Origin: an uncultured Armatimonadota bacterium
GTDB lineage: Bacteria; Armatimonadota; Fimbriimonadia; Fimbriimonadales; Fimbriimonadaceae
DNA length: 64,000 bases
Assembly: GCA_903833215.1 (NCBI GenBank)
Contig: CAILEM010000061.1
Coordinates: 21,634-85,633, forward strand
Reading direction: 5' to 3'
Positions 1 to 7,933 of this stretch are shown in pieces (within the stretch, counting starts at the first letter, position 1; the number at the start of each line of letters is the position of its first letter). Position numbers and translations under genes: made by a program. Below the pieces are notes generated by a model. That model was not told where the DNA came from. It ran no database searches and worked only from the letters and a program-made list of their open reading frames with translations.

Positions 1-284
1 TGAAGAGTATCGCGCCCGAAATCGCCTTCCGTCGCCAAGTTCGCCAGACTATAGGCGAGAGAAGCTTTGTTCGCTCCTGCCGGAAGTTTGCGGATCTCCA
101 GCGCTAGGTCCCGAGTCACGCCTGAGCGTTGAGCGTCAGCGATTCCACGCAGGCCACCTAGCTTCTTGATGATGGCCTTTTCCGCATCGGATCGAATTGC
201 TCCAGCTTGGCAAGCAGCAATGACACAAAGTGAAACCGCAGTGGCAATTCCCAGGGTTTTGAAGGGGATGGAGATTCGCGACAT
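1..284 (-). CDS. Lipoprotein-like protein, N-terminal part only
   Basis: The gene starts at an ATG at 284-282 and runs leftwards off the window, so only about 94 residues are visible. The N-terminus (MSRISIPFKT, then a hydrophobic stretch ending VIAAC) looks like a signal peptide with a lipobox, with Cys25 as the lipidated residue. The following stretch is mixed charged and helical, with no motif I recognise. It lies 43 bases downstream of the DNRLRE-like gene on the same strand and may be co-transcribed with it. Function unknown. Confidence 0.6.
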   Translation of the reverse strand, partial: MSRISIPFKTLGIATAVSLCVIAACQAGAIRSDAEKAIIKKLGGLRGIADAQRSGVTRDLALEIRKLPAGANKASLAYSLANLATEGDFGRDTL

Positions 285-327
285 ATCGCAAACGATACCA
301 GGCGAGGATCACTCGCCTGATCTTCGG

Positions 328-984
328 CTATTCCTTTTCAAAGGTGAGAACGAGTTTGGGCCTTAGGTTCTCTTTTGCCTCGTTCTGCCCATAGACCTTG
401 TACACGCTGGTTCGTCCGTCAACGCTGGGGTCAAGGGATGAGGTGAGAGCCAAGCTCAAAGAATGGCTCGCAGATGTCTGAGCTGCCGCAAACGCCTTTA
501 GGAACGGGCTATCTTTGGCCGTCAAGTTGATGGATATGGCCACGGGGGATCCTGTCGTAATCACCTTGGCATAGCCAGACCCGAGAAGACCCGCTTTGGT
601 GCCGTCAGGTCGAATCTTGGTCGCCAAATCAAAGGTCCACTTCTTGGCATCGAAGTCACTGGTTAGGGCACGCGCTTCAATCGGCGCTTTCTTTGAGCTT
701 GCTACCGAAAACCCAGGGTCGGGAATGTTGTTGAGCTCGATGGTGGCGGAAACGAGCTTTGCGCCCGCTGGCAAGTCCGAGAGGTCCCACTTTACGAAGC
801 TGTAGGAATAGGCGGCAAGTTCTTCACCTTCGGCAGGACAGGGTTTCCCCTCCACGCCCCACGCTCTCAGAAACGTCCCGTCACTCGGCGAAGAAGCATT
901 TTCGTAAACCCAGATAGTTTCTTTGGGAATCAAGGAAACCGTCTGCGGTGCCATTGAAACAAGAGCAGCGAGAGCGAGCAACAT
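328..984 (-). CDS. Secreted DNRLRE-domain-like protein
   Basis: 218 residues. The first ~18 residues (LLALAALVSMAPQ) form a signal peptide. The mature part matches the general pattern of DNRLRE/CBM96-like cell-surface modules: a starting stretch on 'Y-x-N-A', a central 'YSFVKWDLSDLPAGAKLVSA' element, and a C-terminal 'RPKLVLTFE' strand. Such modules are extracellular beta-sandwiches often attached to polysaccharide-active enzymes; here the module stands alone, so a structural or adhesive role is inferred. It is divergent from mutS2 across 71 bases. The family call rests on the FVKWDLS and RPKLVLTF motifs and is moderately sure. Confidence 0.6.
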   Translation of the reverse strand: MLLALAALVSMAPQTVSLIPKETIWVYENASSPSDGTFLRAWGVEGKPCPAEGEELAAYSYSFVKWDLSDLPAGAKLVSATIELNNIPDPGFSVASSKKAPIEARALTSDFDAKKWTFDLATKIRPDGTKAGLLGSGYAKVITTGSPVAISINLTAKDSPFLKAFAAAQTSASHSLSLALTSSLDPSVDGRTSVYKVYGQNEAKENLRPKLVLTFEKE

Positions 985-1055
985 GTCACAAGTATAAACG
1001 CAGTTTGCCTTGTCGATGACGTGATGAAGCGCAAGGCTGTCAGAATGTCAACTGA

Positions 1056-3392
1056 ATGCATTCGCTTCAGGTGCTTGAATACGACGCGATCAAAGAACGG
1101 CTGCAGAGACACTGCGAGACGGCGCTCGGCGCTGAGCTCGCCGGGGACCTGAAGCCAGCATTTGATGCGGCGTCGACTTGGAACCTGTTGGCCCTCACTG
1201 GCGAGGCTCACGACGCACTTGCGAAGCATCAGGTGCCGTCGCTCGGCGCCATCCGAGATGTTCGACAGGCGCTCAAAGTGGCGTCAAAAGGTGGAGTCAT
1301 TGGTGGGCAAGAGCTTTTCCAAATCGCCGATTCGCTGATGGCGATGCGGAACTTCAAAACATTCTTGGCTGCGCGACGATTGGACATGCCGAAGTTGTCT
1401 CCCTACGGCGAGAATCTGCCAGAAGCGAGACGCCTTGAGGAACAGCTGTTCGACAGTCTTGAATCCGATGGAACCCTAAAAGACGGGGCAAGCCCTGCGC
1501 TGGCGACTCTGCGGCAAAAAAAGAAAAACACCACCGCCAGAATTCAGGAACGGATTCAAAGCTACACATCTGGGAAAACGCGAGAACTACTTAGCGACCC
1601 TATCTACACGGTCAGAGACGGACGGTACGTGATTCCGCTGAAGGCGGAAAATCGTGGAAAGATTCGCGGAATCGTCCACGACACGAGTTCCAGCGGCCAA
1701 ACGATTTTCGTGGAGCCAGAGGATGTGCTGCAGCTTGGCAATTCGCTGCGGGAAGTACAGGCTGGGGAGCGAGCCGAAGAACAGAAAATCTTGGGCCAAC
1801 TCAGCGCCAAGGTCGGGACTGTTGCCACAGAAGCGATTGGTGGAATCGAAGTTTCGGCTAAGCTTGACCTCGTTTTCTCAAAGGCACGCTTAGCGTTCCA
1901 AATGAAAGGCACGATGCCGGTTCCGCAAGGGGAGCACTGGATCCAGATCCAAGGTGGAAAGCACCCTTTGCTCAATCCTGAGACCACTGTCCCGCTCGAT
2001 TTGGCGGTCGGCATCGGCTCAAGTGTGCTTATCACGGGGCCCAATACAGGCGGAAAAACTGTCGCGATCAAGACGGTGGGCCTATTCGTGCTAATGGCGC
2101 AATCGGGGATGTTGCCTCCAGCCTTGGATATTCGTCTGGGGCCCTTCACGCAGGTGTGGGCTGATATCGGCGATGAGCAAAGTTTGGAGCAATCGCTTTC
2201 AACCTTTAGTGGGCACATCAAAAATATCGCAGAGGCGATGCGTTTCTTCAAGCGTGGTGCGCTCGTTTTGCTTGACGAAGTCGGAGCGGGGACGGACCCG
2301 GCTGAGGGGGCCGTATTAGCCCAGTCCATCTTGCAGGAACTTTCCGAGCGCGGTGGAGCCATTTTGGCAAGCACCCACTATGGGGAACTTAAGGCCTTTG
2401 CCTACAGCACATCTGGCTTTCAGAACGCGGCCATGGAATTCGACCAGAAGAACTTTCGGCCAACTTATCGGTTGCTGATGGGTTCTCCCGGTGCATCTCA
2501 GGCTCTGCGAATCGCCGAGAGATACGGTATCCCAAAGAAAATCGTTGAACGCGCCCGAGAGGGGCTGGGCGTTCAGGCGCTGGATATGGCGACGATGATG
2601 GAGCAGCTCGAGCAATCTCAGCGCCAAGCGCGTATCGCTCAAGGGGATGCAGACCGTCGATCGGAGGAGCTTAGAAAGGCGGAACAGAGGGCGTCGAGAA
2701 AGCTCGCTGAAGCCGAAGAAATCCGCAAGAACGCTCACAGTAAGGCTCACGAGATCATCGAGGCAGCGCTTCGTGAGATACGCCTTGAAGCAACCCGGGT
2801 TTTTGAAGATCTTAAAAAAGCTCCCCATGATCAAAAGTCTCTTCAAACTGCGCGAGAGCAGTTAAAGCAGCTTCAAGAGGTTGGTCAAGAGTTCGCGGAC
2901 GAATTCCTTCCTCGACAAAAGAAGGCTGGGGTCGCGAATGCAGGTGCCTTCAGTAAAGGTATGTCGGTGAAGATCGATGGATACTCACAGGTAGGAACCC
3001 TCGTCGAGGCCGCGAAGGGCAATTCCGCAACGGTCCAAATGGGACCCATCAAGATAACGGTCCCGATTTCACAACTCACGCCGGTTGCGCCGAGCGCTTC
3101 GGCAGGATTGAAACCAAGGGCGAGTGTGGGGCTACAGAAGGCACTCCATGCGACGACTGAACTTCATTTGCGTCATATGCGAGCGGAAGAGGCACTGCGG
3201 GATTTGGAGAAGTTCATCGATGATGCGCTGCTTGCCGGACTCCCGAACGTGAGAATCATTCACGGAAAAGGTGAGGGCATATTGAGAAAGGTCACTCAGG
3301 AATTCCTCCGCAAACATTCCGGTGTCGCGGCGTTCCGAGATGGGGAACCAGCCGAGGGCGGCAGTGGTGCCACCGTAGTCACTTTCCGATGA
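1056..3392 (+). CDS. mutS2: MutS2 family endonuclease / ATPase
   Basis: 778 residues, the usual MutS2 length. It lacks the mismatch-recognition domain of MutS. Visible are the core/clamp region (1-300), Walker A GPNTGGKT (328-335), the signature region SLSTFSGHI (about 380-388), Walker B LVLLDE (403-408), the STH switch (439-441), a long charged coiled coil (about 500-640) and a C-terminal Smr domain (about 700-775) with IIHGKGEG. MutS2 proteins act on branched DNA or on collided ribosomes in different bacteria; which applies here cannot be told. Oddity: the Smr 'LDLR' box is ELHLRH (702-707), with His in place of Asp. The stop overlaps the cdd start. Confidence 0.93.
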   Translation: MHSLQVLEYDAIKERLQRHCETALGAELAGDLKPAFDAASTWNLLALTGEAHDALAKHQVPSLGAIRDVRQALKVASKGGVIGGQELFQIADSLMAMRNFKTFLAARRLDMPKLSPYGENLPEARRLEEQLFDSLESDGTLKDGASPALATLRQKKKNTTARIQERIQSYTSGKTRELLSDPIYTVRDGRYVIPLKAENRGKIRGIVHDTSSSGQTIFVEPEDVLQLGNSLREVQAGERAEEQKILGQLSAKVGTVATEAIGGIEVSAKLDLVFSKARLAFQMKGTMPVPQGEHWIQIQGGKHPLLNPETTVPLDLAVGIGSSVLITGPNTGGKTVAIKTVGLFVLMAQSGMLPPALDIRLGPFTQVWADIGDEQSLEQSLSTFSGHIKNIAEAMRFFKRGALVLLDEVGAGTDPAEGAVLAQSILQELSERGGAILASTHYGELKAFAYSTSGFQNAAMEFDQKNFRPTYRLLMGSPGASQALRIAERYGIPKKIVERAREGLGVQALDMATMMEQLEQSQRQARIAQGDADRRSEELRKAEQRASRKLAEAEEIRKNAHSKAHEIIEAALREIRLEATRVFEDLKKAPHDQKSLQTAREQLKQLQEVGQEFADEFLPRQKKAGVANAGAFSKGMSVKIDGYSQVGTLVEAAKGNSATVQMGPIKITVPISQLTPVAPSASAGLKPRASVGLQKALHATTELHLRHMRAEEALRDLEKFIDDALLAGLPNVRIIHGKGEGILRKVTQEFLRKHSGVAAFRDGEPAEGGSGATVVTFR

Positions 3393-3802
3393 TAGAGAAC
3401 ACTATGACGGATCAACTTGTTTTAGCTGCTCAAGCGGCTCGACTGTTGGCATACGCGCCCTACAGTGGCTACCTTGTCGGAGCAGCCATTCTCGACTCCC
3501 GTGGAAACATTTGGACGGGCTGCAATGTCGAGAACATATCGTACGGAGTAAGTATCTGTGCCGAGAGGTCTGCAATTTGCACGATGATCTCGTCAGGCGA
3601 ACGTGAAATCTGTGCAGTGGCAGTGGCAACACGAGATGGTGGAACTCCTTGCGGACTTTGTCTTCAAACTCTCTTAGAGTTTGTCCGCGATCCGCAAAAA
3701 GTCCAGGTCGTAACGGTTTCCGATGTCGGGGAGCCGTCCGTGTACGTTTTAGGCGAATTGATCCCACACGGATTCAGTTCTAAGGATTTGCGGCGAACCT
3801 AA
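3389..3802 (+). CDS. cdd: Cytidine deaminase
   Basis: 137 residues from the ATG that overlaps the mutS2 stop; a second ATG at 3404 is equally plausible. It hydrolyses cytidine and deoxycytidine to uridine forms in pyrimidine salvage. The zinc and catalytic signature is complete: GCNVENISYG, then CAER (Cys57, Glu59) and PCGLC (Cys88, Cys91). The usual Arg after the last Cys (PCGxCRQ) is Leu here (PCGLCLQ). The size fits the small tetrameric bacterial enzyme. It is translationally coupled to mutS2. Confidence 0.9.
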   Translation: MIENTMTDQLVLAAQAARLLAYAPYSGYLVGAAILDSRGNIWTGCNVENISYGVSICAERSAICTMISSGEREICAVAVATRDGGTPCGLCLQTLLEFVRDPQKVQVVTVSDVGEPSVYVLGELIPHGFSSKDLRRT

Positions 3803-3876
3803 TTGCCGCGTTGATTAGTCTTGTAGAGGAGCAGTGTTTCCATGATCGAATTTGCACAAATGGCTGAGGTTAAGAT

Positions 3877-4644
3877 TTGAAACGGTTCATCGGTCCGCTC
3901 GGAGTCATTGCACTCATCGTACTGATCTCGATGAGTGGTGGCTGTGGAGGTGGTGGTGGTACAGGCTCGGGCACGGGAACAGGTTCGGGACCCTTACACG
4001 CCCTTCAAGTGGGTGCCTACAACAACCTCAACCAGATGCTCGACGCCAGGAACATCGTTGTCGGGGACGTCGTTCAACTTGACATCACCGCTAGGGATAA
4101 AAACAACATCCTAGTCGTGGTGCCAGTTTCTGGGTGGACAACCACAGCTCCAGCAGGAGTCGCCACCGTCAGTTCGTCAGGACTGGTTCACGCAATTGGT
4201 GCCGCAGCAACACCTTACAGGGTCAGCGTCGTGTACGGCGGAGTGCTTTACTCCGCGCCAATCGTAGTTACTGCATCACAGGATTTGGTAACCGGCCTAG
4301 TAAGGAACAGCGCAAATCCTATTCAAGACGTGATTGTCAGATTCTATGACGCTTCCACCCATGTGGTCGGAGTCGCGTACACCGCAAGAGATGGGACGTT
4401 TCGTGCCAGCCTTCCGTCGACAGCAGTAAGGTTTACGATTGATCTCGCGTTGGCAGATGCGAACAACGTTTACTATTACCCACAGTTTGCCTACAAGGGC
4501 AGCGAGTATTTGGTTGGTACCTCATGCCTAGCAAAGATGCCCACGCCCCTTTCGCCGACGGCGGTAACGCCTATGGCGAGTCCGATTGTGCCAGCTATGA
4601 AGACCTCAGGTCCTCCTGCTCCGCCCACCGGTTGTCTTGGTTGA
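3877..4644 (+). CDS. Lipoprotein with Ig-like and carboxypeptidase-regulatory-like repeats
   Basis: 255 residues from a TTG start preceded by GAGG at 3866-3869, 7 bases away. The signal peptide ends in SMSGGC, a lipobox-like site, followed by a Gly/Thr/Ser linker. The middle has an Ig-like (Big-type) segment ('VVPVSGWTTTAPAGVATVSS') and then a 'VTGLVRNSANPIQDVIVRFYD...DGTFRASLP' segment, the pattern of carboxypeptidase regulatory-like beta folds. The C-terminus is Pro-rich and ends in GCLG. It is a paralogue of the next gene: both share a 'YYPQFAY / FYQSFGY' block followed by a Cys-containing 'SCLA / SCFA' block. Envelope-attached; function unknown. Confidence 0.65.
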   Translation: MKRFIGPLGVIALIVLISMSGGCGGGGGTGSGTGTGSGPLHALQVGAYNNLNQMLDARNIVVGDVVQLDITARDKNNILVVVPVSGWTTTAPAGVATVSSSGLVHAIGAAATPYRVSVVYGGVLYSAPIVVTASQDLVTGLVRNSANPIQDVIVRFYDASTHVVGVAYTARDGTFRASLPSTAVRFTIDLALADANNVYYYPQFAYKGSEYLVGTSCLAKMPTPLSPTAVTPMASPIVPAMKTSGPPAPPTGCLG

Positions 4645-4656
4645 GATGTCGTTTAT

Positions 4657-4676
4657 GCCCACTTTTCGCGGTGGGC
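4657..4676 (+). terminator. Terminator-like hairpin after the first lipoprotein
   Basis: A 6-bp perfect stem GCCCAC / GTGGGC with an 8-base loop lies 13 bases after the stop. It is not followed by a clear T-run, so a rho-independent terminator is only possible. Confidence 0.35.
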
Positions 4677-4768
4677 CCCTCGTGTTATTGAGTTATGGAG
4701 ATTGATGTTATGATGTTCCGTTCCAACCGACTTCACAAAGGGTGCCGTAACCGGCATAATAGAACGCG

Positions 4769-5650
4769 ATGAAGCACGTTCAGAAGTTTGCGGTCGCTTT
4801 CCTTGCCGTAATCGTCGCAGGATGCGGCGGCACGGGAAATCAAGCGGCGTCCAAGACGGTGGTCAACGGAACACCACGACTGGAGGCAATCGTCAAGGTC
4901 CTCCGGACCAACCTACAGCACCCAACCCAGTGGACGGATGCCCAACTCGTGAATCCACAAACACCAGGGCTTCAAGCTGACCTATTGGATCCCACTGTGT
5001 TCGGCATTGTCGACCCAACAAATATTGAATGTGGCGACAAAATCATATTCCAAGTTGTCTACTACTCAGCAGATGGGACAAGGCACATCGTTCCTAATGT
5101 GAACTTCGCTTCAAGCGACACGTCGGGAACCTACGGCATTCTTGCTGCGAACACGGGTGAGTACATTGCAAGCGTTGTACCAACAACGACCCCATTGGTC
5201 GTTTCCGGTAGCTACGGTGGCTTTGAATACACATCTGAATATGATCTGAAAATTCATCAGGTTCGAGTGATCGGATCGGTTTTGGCGCAAGGAACCAACG
5301 CCAATTCACTTCCTGGCTCGAAAGTCCAGTTCTTTAATGCAGAGGGCGCGGTTGTTGATACCGTCACGGTTCAGTCAGACGGAAGTATTCGAGCATCCGT
5401 TCCAGTCGTAGCAACTTCTTTCTCGGTTGTTGCGGACTCGGTTCCGGCGACGTTCTATCAATCCTTCGGTTACCTTGGACTTCAATACGATGCTGGAGTG
5501 GTTTCATGCTTCGCACCGCTTCCTTCAGGGTTAACAGTTGGAACGACGAATCTCCCTGGTGCTATCTACGTCGCACCTCGATCCGATGCTGGAAAGCCTG
5601 CATCAAGTGGATGTTCGGGCCCGGTCGCACGAACCATTAAACACCTGTAA
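4769..5650 (+). CDS. Lipoprotein, paralogue of the preceding gene
   Basis: 293 residues. The signal peptide ends at VIVAGC (lipobox, Cys19). It carries a segment like 'CGDKIIFQVVYYSADGTRHI', typical of Big-like bacterial Ig folds, then 'RVIGSVLAQGTNANSLPGSK...DGSIRASVP', the same carboxypeptidase-regulatory-like element as the gene upstream, then 'FYQSFGYLGLQYDAG' and a Cys-containing tail. The two genes are separated by 124 bases and probably arose by tandem duplication. Role unknown; envelope lipoprotein by sequence. Confidence 0.65.
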   Translation: MKHVQKFAVAFLAVIVAGCGGTGNQAASKTVVNGTPRLEAIVKVLRTNLQHPTQWTDAQLVNPQTPGLQADLLDPTVFGIVDPTNIECGDKIIFQVVYYSADGTRHIVPNVNFASSDTSGTYGILAANTGEYIASVVPTTTPLVVSGSYGGFEYTSEYDLKIHQVRVIGSVLAQGTNANSLPGSKVQFFNAEGAVVDTVTVQSDGSIRASVPVVATSFSVVADSVPATFYQSFGYLGLQYDAGVVSCFAPLPSGLTVGTTNLPGAIYVAPRSDAGKPASSGCSGPVARTIKHL

Positions 5651-5679
5651 TCCAGGAAACAAAGCATACGCGTGCTGAA

Positions 5680-5719
5680 AATCAGGGGGCTTGGCAAGAA
5701 ATTGTCTGGTCCCCTGATT
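5680..5719 (+). terminator. Inverted repeat between lipoprotein and cyclase genes
   Basis: Nine-base perfect arms AATCAGGGG (5680-5688) and CCCCTGATT (5711-5719) enclose a 22-base loop. It sits 30 bases after the lipoprotein stop. It may end transcription, but the following bases (GCATTTGGGG) lack a T-run. Confidence 0.35.
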
Positions 5720-5789
5720 GCATTTGGGGTTTGACGAGGGGCAAAGGTTTTGGGTTGTGACTGCAACGCCTGTGTTCTCAAGTGCGATA

Positions 5790-5796
5790 GTACAAT
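5790..5796 (+). promoter_or_regulatory. Candidate -10 element for the cyclase gene
   Basis: GTACAAT lies 18 bases before the TTG start, and a Shine-Dalgarno GGAG follows at 5804-5807. No convincing -35 hexamer is seen at 16-18 bases spacing. The same hexamer form recurs upstream of other genes in the window. Confidence 0.4.
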
Positions 5797-5814
5797 CGAA
5801 ATTGGAGTCTCGAA

Positions 5815-7080
5815 TTGGAATTTGACCTGCAGCAGAGTGAGATAGAGATCGGCATGACCGACGATAGCGTCGAGCAGATGCTTATTCTCGCTGAAAGGTT
5901 GCGTGAGGCAAATGGCGGAGAACTTGACGAGAGCGCGATTCTTGCCGTCGCTGAAGCTACGGGAGCGCCGCTTGAGTACGTCCGACTCGCCGTCCAGATT
6001 CGCTCTGAAAAACAGAAAAAGAGCTTCTTGGCGAATATCCGCTCGCAGTACCTGACGCTCGAACAGCACACTCGAAGGTATGTCCTGTCTGGCGCTGCCG
6101 CAGGATCGGCGGCTCTGCTTCTCACCGCAGATGAATGGAACGCGGTACACACGCGTTACAGCCAAGGTGCCAATTACGGCATCTTTACGATGTTGGCAAC
6201 ACTGTGCGGACTGTTTGGCCTTTATAACGTCTTCAAAGCACGAGATCTCCGAACTGCAGGAATATCCGGCGGGCTCTTGATGGGAGGGCTGTACCTCATG
6301 CACGCCGTTTTTGAGTTTTTGCTCGGAGTCCCTTCGCGGGTTGATTCTGGATGGTTTTTGCCGATGATCGTCCTAGGCGCTGCGGGCGGTGTCGGAGTTC
6401 ACCAACTAGGAAACAAGTATCGTGTCAAATTGGGGCTAAAAGATCCATTGAAGGAGCGGCAAGACCTCCTCAAGCAACTCAACCGCCTCCAGGACAAGTT
6501 GAGCTCTGGCCTTCAGTTCATGACTTTTCTCAGCATCGATATTGTCGGCTCGACGCGAATGAAGGAGGTCGCAGATCCTCTTGCTGTCGAGTACACCTTC
6601 ACCGAGTATCACGAATTTGTCACTCGGATCGTTCAAAAATACGGTGGTCGGCTCCACTCAACTGCGGGCGATGGAATGATCTGTGCTTTTGATCATCCGC
6701 AGCACGCCTTTTCGGCAGCCAAGAACATCCAGGCGAGCCTCATTGAACTGAACATGCTTCGGAATAGGATCGGTGTGCCAATTGTTCTACGTTGTGGAAT
6801 TCACTCGGGGCAAGTCATGGCACCGGAGGGTGGCGATGTCAAATCTGTTAACTTTTCTCATGTGATTGACGTCGCAGCCCATCTTCAGAAAGAGGCTCCT
6901 GCTGGCGGAATTGCGGTATCTGATTCAGCGGCCTCGCAGATTATTGGAGGACCGGCTGCTATTGGACAGCAGCGCGTCGAAGCAGTGGATGTCAAAGCAG
7001 TCGTATGGATGCCAAAGTCGGCTCCCAGCGCTCCTCCGATGAACATGGGATTGCCATCTACTTTGCCCGAACAAGCGTAG
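5815..7080 (+). CDS. Membrane class III adenylate/guanylate cyclase homologue, altered active site
   Basis: 421 residues from a TTG with GGAG 7 bases upstream. Residues 1-70 are acidic and helical and resemble small helical regulatory regions. Residues 90-200 hold about four hydrophobic segments. A short coiled linker (210-232) leads to a class III cyclase domain (235-380). The two metal-binding Asp residues are present (Asp242 in SIDIVGST, Asp286 in TAGDG). The usual Asn/Arg pair for transition-state binding (V-N-x-A-A-R-L) reads I-D-V-A-A-H-L (351-357), and the usual purine-contacting Lys is Ser282. So the fold is clear but cyclase activity is doubtful; it may bind nucleotide as a sensor. 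No neighbour shows its pathway. Confidence 0.8.
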   Translation: MEFDLQQSEIEIGMTDDSVEQMLILAERLREANGGELDESAILAVAEATGAPLEYVRLAVQIRSEKQKKSFLANIRSQYLTLEQHTRRYVLSGAAAGSAALLLTADEWNAVHTRYSQGANYGIFTMLATLCGLFGLYNVFKARDLRTAGISGGLLMGGLYLMHAVFEFLLGVPSRVDSGWFLPMIVLGAAGGVGVHQLGNKYRVKLGLKDPLKERQDLLKQLNRLQDKLSSGLQFMTFLSIDIVGSTRMKEVADPLAVEYTFTEYHEFVTRIVQKYGGRLHSTAGDGMICAFDHPQHAFSAAKNIQASLIELNMLRNRIGVPIVLRCGIHSGQVMAPEGGDVKSVNFSHVIDVAAHLQKEAPAGGIAVSDSAASQIIGGPAAIGQQRVEAVDVKAVVWMPKSAPSAPPMNMGLPSTLPEQA

Positions 7081-7099
7081 GTCAAGTTGTCGGCCCAAT

Positions 7100-7882
7100 G
7101 TGAACATGGAATTTGCCCACCGAAGGTTATTTTATCGAAGTGAAGATCTTCGGGCGGCATGGGATGGCACTCCGTCTCGTCGATGGCAATTGGGCGCATT
7201 TCGCGCGGGACAACATCAACCCCGCGAGTCATTGAATGAGGCAGGTCACTTCATCGGTGGGGCATTGCTCGATGAAGGCTTTAAGGTCTTCAAAAATGGT
7301 GGACTCCCGCTATTGGAGCGTAGACCAGGGAAGTTGATCGAAGAAATCGTCCTCCGATCCAGCCCGAATGTAAGAGGCGACGGCTTTGTTCCGGTTCGGG
7401 TTTATCTGCATTTGAGTCATGCCGGCTTGCATGAAGTCAGGCAGAGGTATTGGTGCCCTCCAAGCCGTGCGCCATCGGGGTTGGCATTTCTCGATCTTGG
7501 ACAGCTTGAATTACCTCCCTGTTGGGTGATTTGGAATGTTGGGATGAGTTACGACTGTCTTGTGGAGATGGTGGAGTGGGTTCGACGTCTTGCTCTGCCA
7601 TGGTTCGACCAATTTGAGAACTCGTTGGAATTGCGATCCAGGCTCTTTCAAGGAACGGTGACTGGCTTGGACGTCGACCGCTCCCTTGAGTTGATCCTTG
7701 CTCAGTTCGGGCCGTTTGAGGCTATTCGCTTCCTTGAAGAATGCGTGATGCCAGATCGCAAACTTGGACCACTCGTGAAAGACGCGATGAAACGAATTCG
7801 TAGTGCAAACGCCTCGGGGGCTTTTGGCATAGATAAAGCTTGGAATATCGCTACGATTGCGACAGCCTGTAGGCTCGTCTAG
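7100..7882 (+). CDS. Hypothetical protein, possibly DUF4304-like
   Basis: Up to 260 residues. No Shine-Dalgarno precedes the ATG at 7100, nor the ATG at 7106; an in-frame TTG at 7232, just before the conserved-looking part, is another option. The part from about residue 45 ('GALLDEGFKVFKNGGLPLLERR... EEIVLRSS... VRVYLHLSH') has the layout of DUF4304-type proteins: a helix, a 'GFK' turn, an aromatic or basic strand and a long strand pair. The C-terminal 60 residues are helical. No catalytic motif is seen. Function unknown. Confidence 0.5.
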   Translation: MNMEFAHRRLFYRSEDLRAAWDGTPSRRWQLGAFRAGQHQPRESLNEAGHFIGGALLDEGFKVFKNGGLPLLERRPGKLIEEIVLRSSPNVRGDGFVPVRVYLHLSHAGLHEVRQRYWCPPSRAPSGLAFLDLGQLELPPCWVIWNVGMSYDCLVEMVEWVRRLALPWFDQFENSLELRSRLFQGTVTGLDVDRSLELILAQFGPFEAIRFLEECVMPDRKLGPLVKDAMKRIRSANASGAFGIDKAWNIATIATACRLV

Positions 7883-7894
7883 TGATGGTAGTTA

Positions 7895-7920
7895 GAACTT
7901 TCAGTTTCTTGTGAAAGTTC
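7895..7920 (+). promoter_or_regulatory. Perfect hairpin just upstream of mqnE
   Basis: Nine-base perfect arms GAACTTTCA (7895-7903) and TGAAAGTTC (7912-7920) with an 8-base loop, 13 bases before the mqnE GTG start. It could end the upstream transcript or bind a regulator of mqnE. The T-run after it is weak (GTGGTATTCTT). Confidence 0.4.
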
Positions 7921-7933
7921 GTGGTATTCTTAA

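Noticed and set aside
1604..2374. 256-residue open frame on the minus strand inside mutS2
   Set aside because: It is antisense to strongly conserved MutS2 motifs, so its openness follows from codon bias.
5566..6303. 245-residue minus-strand frame across the cyclase 5' region
   Set aside because: It overlaps both the lipoprotein and the cyclase genes and has no motif.
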